Of a DNA stretch of 64,000 nt, positions 58,330 through 64,000 are shown one piece after another. Under the pieces are notes generated by a model that did not search any database, was not told the origin of the DNA, and was given only the letters and a program-made list of their open reading frames with translations. Position 1 is the stretch's first letter; every line of letters begins with the position of its first letter. The translations under genes were made by a program, and so were the position numbers. The stretch covers positions 234,739,741-234,803,740 of the forward strand of contig CM041465.1 of NCBI GenBank assembly GCA_023213395.1. The letters are read 5' to 3'. Source of the stretch: Cycas panzhihuaensis. Lineage: Eukaryota > Cycadophyta.

Positions 58330-61300
58330 TGGAATCGTGCCCATGGGGGTATGAGGAACTACTATGCTTCGACTAGATGTGAAGGTCTAGAGGCATAGGG
58401 TAGGTTAAGATCACCCTTGAAGGGCATCCACATGTCAAAACATAGGATTTGAGGAATGCAATGATGTATAGCCTCTTTCTGCTCTAAAGGAGTTGGAAAT
58501 AACAAAGAGCATAGGAAGGTCAATGTCCTCAAGTTACCCATTAGCCTAGGAAAGGCTCTACTATCCTCAGAGGGAAGGGAGGAAGTAAGATATTATCTTC
58601 AGAGAGGGAGATGAAAAAGTAAGAGGGTCTTTTCAAGACAGGAGAATGAGTAAGAAATAAGGCAAGAAGCAATGATTTCCATGTAGTTTGAAATGGTTTA
58701 TTGAATGCCTAAAGGATTACCTTTAGGGGTTCATGTTTGGGTGTTAATTTAGAAACAATGAGAGAATGTTGCCACTATCTATTTACAACTTGGTTTTAGA
58801 TTCTTCTTAGGTTGCAAGAAAAAAAGGAATGGTGTTTAGGTTTATGGCTTTATTGTAATGTGACTATGTTTAATAATGCAATGGTTGCAAAGTTTATAAA
58901 ATAAAATGAATGTCCAACAAACATACAACTCACTATCTCTCTCTCTTTCACTCTCCTTTCCTTTTCATCTAAGGGTTATGTTTGGTATGCAAGAAAGAAA
59001 TAGTAAGAGAATGTTACAACTATCACTTTTCAACTAAAATTTTCTTTTATATAACAAATGAAAACTAACTGCAACTACATTTTCTATTTATATAAAAGGA
59101 TATTCATGACATTTTCTTTTGAATTCTTCTTTACATGAAACATGAAAGGTTAAGAGGAGGGAGTATGTAAACTCCTCCTTTTAGGTGCAAGAGGAAAGAA
59201 GACATGGTGTGTTGATGCTATGCCTTTCCCCTATATGAGATGCATATGCATGAGACGAAAGAAACATTTATTTTTTCTTTTAGTAAATTTCTCTTTTAGG
59301 AAAAGGGGGAGAAAGGGGTAAGAAGAGAGAGAGTTTGATGAAGTGTACCTAGTTTTGTAATGATTGATGATGTAGTATGACTCTTCCTTATGCATCTCCC
59401 TTACTAGCAACGTTTCTCCCTTTGTTATTACAAATGTTGTTAGAAAGGTTTGAGTGCGTGCTTCCTTACCTTCCCTAGATTTAAATCCAATAATGTAATA
59501 ACAAAAGGAAAGAAAGAAAATGAAATGGGAACAAGTTTTAAATGATATGCTATAGCATAAAATGGTGTTACCTCTTTATAGAATGTTGCTTTACTTGTAA
59601 TGCAGTCCTCTTCCTACACAACAACAGGGCAAAAGTATTTCCACAAAATAAATATGTATATATTTATATACTTATAAATAAAAATGTTATTACAAGGTTT
59701 GCTCCAAGTATTTAATCAAGAAATTAAATCAATTTTTTTTTTTTGAACTTATAACCTTGCCATACAACATCAAGAAAGAAATGGGAGAAGAGAAAGGGGG
59801 AGTATTTCAGGATGGCAGAGCTCCTCTACAAGGTGGGTATCTCCCAAACAATCAAAGGTGTCACATGTTTAGGTAGATGTTTGGTGCAATATTTTTTGAG
59901 GTAGGATGCATAATCATAATGATATATTACAAATTTCACACCAAAATGTTGTACTAGTAAAGGTAGTGTGGGGTAGAATACTTTATAGCCTTAGGGAGGG
60001 GATTACCCAAGTGGAAGGAGGCCCTTGGAGTTGAAACTTAGGCCTAATATCCTTCCTATAATCTCCCTTATCTGGTTAAGCTCTCCACCTGCCATAAATT
60101 AGTGGTTGGGATGGTGAAATAAAGGTTTTGTAGTTGAATGGAGCTATTTCCTCTAAAGTTTGCACAAGGAAAACTAACCAATGTTATATATAAATGGTCT
60201 TTAAACAAGAAACCAACAAAACATATAATGAATGGTAAAAAGAATGAAGTAAACTAGTGGTATTTGCCATTAAGATCAATCCAAAATGGGCTTACCCATT
60301 AAGAGAAAAGAATGTTGGTGAGAGTTAAGAATTTTTATTATAGAAACAAGCTTTTGGAGGAGAAATCTTTGCTTGATGATGGAGGGAAGAATCTCCTTGG
60401 CTATAGTAAAAGCTTGGGGATGATCTCCTACCTTCCAAGTGCCAATTTTCCTCTTGCTTACTTGACAAATTACTGGTTTTTAGATGCCCTGTGTGTGAAG
60501 AGAATGATAGTGTAGAAAGTAGCTTGGAAGAGAGTTGAGAATTGAAAGTTGATGATGCATAATGAGTTTGAATTTTGGTTCTTAAGTTCTATTAGCCTCT
60601 TAGGACCATTAGACCCCAATCGGGGCTAGTCTTAAGGGAAGATCTGATCTTAGGCCTATATTAAATGTAATTTAATCCATTTTCACCTGCATTTAAACTC
60701 ATAATAGTCACACCATGAATATATTAGTGGTGTCATAAATATAAAAGTGGGGCACAATAGTCAAAGTGGGATAAGTAAAAATCAGGGCAAAGCAAAAACA
60801 AGACTACAAATTTTGATGAAAACTAGTAAAAACTTGGTAAATATTAGCAAAAGAAGGAGGAAAACAACTACTAAGATCCTAAAACTCCTCCCTATAGGTT
60901 AATAAGTCAAGTTTGGGTCATTTTATAGGCTAAAAGATAGTAGAAACATATGCAAAACCCATTGAAATGAGTTGAAACTTAATGAACTAATGGTAACTAA
61001 GGATTCTAGGGTACAAATAAAGCCCAAATAGCCAACAACAATGAAATTTACAAGAAAACCTCATATAGAATGAGTAATAAGGGGTATCTTCCATTTAGAA
61101 ACCTCAATAAACTATCTTTAGTGGACCAAGGAGATAAGTGAGGCATAATAAAAGGAGAAAAGACATTACAAGAGAGCATAAATCAAGCTAAGGATAACCC
61201 AAACTAAGCCACAAAAGTATGTGAGGGACCTATTGCCACTTGGGACTTACCATGGGAGCTCAATGATGCCATTGGACTAAAGTCTTGGTTGTCATAGGCA

Positions 61301-61473
61301 AAATCATACATGGGCAAGGGGATCGAACAAGCAACCTAAGCAATCAAGCAAGCATACAGGCATTACACACCACAATAGTTGTAGAAATATGATAAGTTAT
61401 AAGGGATAGCATATATACCTGATCTTACCTATGAGATGGTAGTACCTGATCTATTCCTAACAAGCAGGAAACA
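58330..61473 (-). repeat. 3' LTR of element I
   Basis: It starts tggaatcgtgcccatggggg (compare tggaatcacatctatggg in E) and ends caggaaaca. Length 3144 bp, the longest here. The splice-donor-like block is at 59460-59475 (minus agggaaggtaaggaag). Possible TATA sequences lie near 60654, and repeats of the gtggtgtcataaatata type at 60705-60790. The TSD is probably TACAT (58325-58329). Confidence 0.8.
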
Positions 61474-61485
61474 CTACCCCCTTGG
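61474..61485 (-). other. Polypurine tract of element I
   Basis: The minus strand reads CCAAGGGGGTAG next to the LTR end, as in B. Confidence 0.75.
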
Positions 61486-61799
61486 CTTTAGAACCTCATC
61501 ACTCTAGAGCATCTAATGATGGCAAATGCTATCAACACAAATGGCATCAATAGAAGAAAAAGATCTAAGAAGCTAATGTGTTAGTGACCAAGGTGGGTGA
61601 TGAGTTTCACAATAGATGTATGGATGTGATAGCATATGCTATGGGGAGGAGGGGCCATATGGAACAATCAAACCTTAGGGTATGAAGCCCTAGACCCAAA
61701 GCACACACGACTAAGATCAAGAAGTGGTGACTTAGATGGATGCCTATGTTGGCACCCCTAGAAGATGGAATGTGACTAAAATCCCTGAGAATAACTCAA

Positions 61800-62330
61800 A
61801 AAATGGGGGTAGGGAAAGAGCAAGAATGAAAGGGTGAGGTTATTATCAAAAGGCTTCTGAAGGGCAACTAATTAGGCCTACAAGGAGTCACCTAGAAGTT
61901 GGAGACAATGCTTAATAATAAGATAAACTAGTTCATTTGCCTCAGCATTCGGATCATGGGGGATGTATTGGATATTAATTGAGGAGAAACAAGATAGAAG
62001 GAACCTTGTAATCAAAGTAAGAGATCTCCATTAAGGGTATAGAACTCGATAAATCTAGGTTAATTGTGATACTATGATCTAAGAGTCATAATACAAGATG
62101 ATCGGACCATGATAGAAATGAAGCGTATCAATAAGGGCCTTGATAATGGTCATATACTCTGTTTTGTTGTTCATGGCTTCAAGTAGATACATACTAAAAT
62201 GCATGAGATCATGCCCAGAAGGATCACAAATGATCTAAGTGGTTGTAGAAGGTCTCAGGTTGCCACAAATGCCTCGATCAGTGTAGATGAGGAGAATCAT
62301 AATGAGGATGGTAATGAATACTCAAGGCAA
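61800..62330 (-). pseudogene. Second RNase H of element I, degraded
   Basis: The minus strand carries LEAMNNKTEYMTIIKALI (about 62120-62180), aligned with PEATNNEAEYIAIIEALI in B; the catalytic Glu has become Lys or shifted. The region also aligns over the final Asp block (cctcagcattcggatcatgg near 61940). Many stops. Confidence 0.6.
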
Positions 62331-63463
62331 AAATGAGAGGAAAGTGGAGGGATATGAAAGACAATGAGTCCCAGTGATCACAATTACTAAGAGGGTTGAT
62401 CATGTGAGGATAAGAGAACTCTATGGCTAGGCTACTAGGCTTGTGGAGGGCTCACCCTATATAAGGGAAGGAGTAATTAATAAAATTAGGCTCATTATTG
62501 GGTTCTAGGGTTGGTGTAGGGTCAACTAGGAGGCCCAACCAAGGGGTTAGGTCTAATTAGGAGCATAATGAATCAAAACATATATGAAAAATGGATCCAG
62601 CATGTCAAAATAGTTTTATAGAGCATACATATGGGTAGTATTTTGAGTAGATGAGAAACAAGAAGAAAATGGCTACTGTAAAGGTTAAAAGGGCATTATA
62701 AATTCATAAAAAGTTGAGAAAAAGTAATGCTTAGGAGCTAAAATAGGTTAGGACCTTGAAGGAATTGAAACTAAGCTCAAAAAGCCTTAGGTGGCCCCAC
62801 AAATAAAAGGGGAACAAGGGGGTGAAAATGGAATTCATTTTTATACCTTTTAGTTTAATTCAGATAGATTTCTCCTTGTCACCCTTGATTTACTACTCTA
62901 TCACGAGCCTCATAGAGGAGATTTAACCATTGGGTCATCATGTGAAGGCAGCTATTAGGACTGGGATCAAGTGATGGAAGTTACCAAACTAGATCCAATA
63001 CAAAGATCTTGACCCTAACCTTATTTATTTCTATTTTTATCATAAATACTTTTTATTACTAGGTAGAGCCTACTAGGGGCATCACCACATCTAACAAAGC
63101 CTAGTTAAGGGCCCATAGGAGCCAAACTAGGGGATTATGAGGTTCTGGTCCTAGTGGACTAAACATGGTCCACCAAAATCATAATTTTTATTTTATTTTT
63201 TGTTATTTTTTTATTTTGGTAGGGGTGTCTTTAGCACTATGAGTATAATTTATGGTGCCACAGATATCCTTGCAAGGCACAACAATAATGTATGGGCCCC
63301 ACTAATATATTAGTGGTATGAAGAAAGAATAGAGTTTTTTAGATAAAATTTTAATTTGATTATATTTTAATGGTTATTCTTAGATCAAGGGTGGGGGCGG
63401 GGGGGCTTTGACCCTACAGGAGGGTAAATAATCCATTGATGATATTGTTTTGTATTTTTTTAG
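62331..63463. other. Spacer and upstream part of the antisense gene in element I
   Basis: It contains the TATA-like caaataaaagg near 62797-62807 at the position homologous to the TATA of B, an exon-1 remnant (gaaaatggaattcatt, then aaactagatcca near 62980), and an intron-like stretch ending tttttttag at 63463. A separate tatataaggg at 62459-62468 is not at a homologous place. A palindrome cactaatatattagtg is at about 63300-63315. Confidence 0.5.
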
Positions 63464-64000
63464 CCTGTCATGGTGGTTAACAATCAGAAAATATTGGTTC
63501 ACCAATGATAGGGTTCGTAGAGCTAATGGATAACTGGGAGAAGGGGATCTTGAGATGATGCACCCTATTAAAGATCATTTATACACTATAGTATGCTTCA
63601 AATTAGGCCCTATCAGTTGACATCATCTTATACTAGGATCGACAGAGGCATGTTTTTCTCCTACCATTAGTAGGAGATGTATCCATCACCCCTGCCAATA
63701 TTTGGAGGATCATGGGGGTGCTAGATAGTGGATCACCAGTAGTGATAGGCACCTTACCTAGCATGGATATGGTGCATAAAGAGGTACTAGATATTTTACT
63801 AATAAGGGTCACTAGGATAAGAGGAGGATTTCATTGAGGACCATAGTCATGTCTAGGATTCCTCAAGTGAGGAAGATGATCATATTTACCATTCTATTCT
63901 AGATATCCTAAAAATAGAATTATAGAGATGTTTTAGAGGGATGGATGACAACCATCTAGAGATGCAAGGAGGGGTAGAAATTTGATTGGGCTACCTTGAT
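63464..64000 (+). pseudogene. Antisense gene of element I, 5' part of the main exon
   Basis: The nucleotide alignment with B 20815-21350 is clear (PVMVVNN against AVIVVDN; ctaggatcgacagaggcatg against ttaggataggaggaggcac; gaggaagatgatcat near 63868). The frame is broken by TAG, TGA and TAA. It confirms that the antisense gene was present before the split of these copies. Confidence 0.6.

Larger units (their letters stand above)
58330..64000 (-). mobile_element. Element I, minus-oriented Tat-like element, visible 3' part
   Basis: 3' LTR, polypurine tract, second RNase H and the antisense gene up to the window end. It is inserted in the RT start of H. Confidence 0.78.

Noticed and set aside
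62459-62468. tatataaggg in element I as the antisense TATA box
   Set aside because: Alignment with B puts the homologous site about 340 bp further right (near 62800); this one may be fortuitous.
1-64000. Host genes, tRNA or rRNA genes, CRISPR arrays, bacterial operons
   Set aside because: No frame outside the retroelement parts has recognisable motifs or exon structure, and no cloverleaf, rRNA block or regularly spaced direct-repeat array was seen.

Overview
The window looks like repeat-filled intergenic DNA of a large-genome seed plant; a gymnosperm is possible but I cannot prove it. I found no host gene, no bacterial feature, and no rRNA, tRNA or CRISPR. Essentially all 64 kb can be assigned to eight related Ty3/gypsy LTR retrotransposons (labelled A, B, C, E, F, G, H and I). 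The family signature is LTRs of 2.3-3.1 kb running tgg...ggaaaca on the + strand for minus-oriented copies; a primer site close to the 3' end of plant tRNA-Arg; gag with a C-x2-H-x4-H-x4-C knuckle; protease, RT (FMDD), RNase H and integrase; then a spacer with a gene on the opposite strand; then a second, archaeal-type RNase H; then a polypurine tract. A second RNase H plus an antisense gene points to the Tat branch of Ty3/gypsy.

Layout. The elements are nested in one another like a palimpsest. G (+ orientation; only 49375-51469 visible) is the oldest host. It was hit by F (minus; 44586-49374 visible), F by E (minus; 39315-44585 visible), E by C (minus; up to 39314, left end outside the window), and C by two separate insertions: A (3531-14408) and B (16056-32895). 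To the right, H (+; 51470-58329) sits in G, and I (minus; 58330 to the window end) sits in H. Only A and B are complete from LTR to LTR. B is 16.8 kb with a perfect GTCTC target duplication and is the best reference copy. A is a 10.9 kb internally deleted derivative that has lost RT-integrase (about 2.2 kb) and the antisense gene (about 3 kb). Base composition follows the nesting: A is GC- and CpG-rich, B and C less so, E to I increasingly AT-rich, with CAG and TGG codons turned into TAG.

How the parts work together. LTR promoters (minus-strand TATA boxes about 640-720 bp into the LTR, preceded by short GGTAC-type tandem repeats in three of the copies) would drive a long gag-pol transcript. 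Inside the LTR transcript every copy keeps a splice-donor-like block (AAG/GTAAG). The opposite strand of B has what looks like an independent gene with its own TATA box, two introns that keep the reading frame, an N-terminal region resembling the plant mobile domain and a coiled-coil C-terminus. The same gene is recognisable in C, G and I and is absent from A. I regard this spliced antisense gene as the most interesting system in the window.

Limits. All domain calls are by eye, without database searches. Boundaries of decayed coding regions are approximate. Element A shows patches of short indels between otherwise identical LTR stretches, which may be assembly error rather than biology, so its frameshifts should not be over-read.
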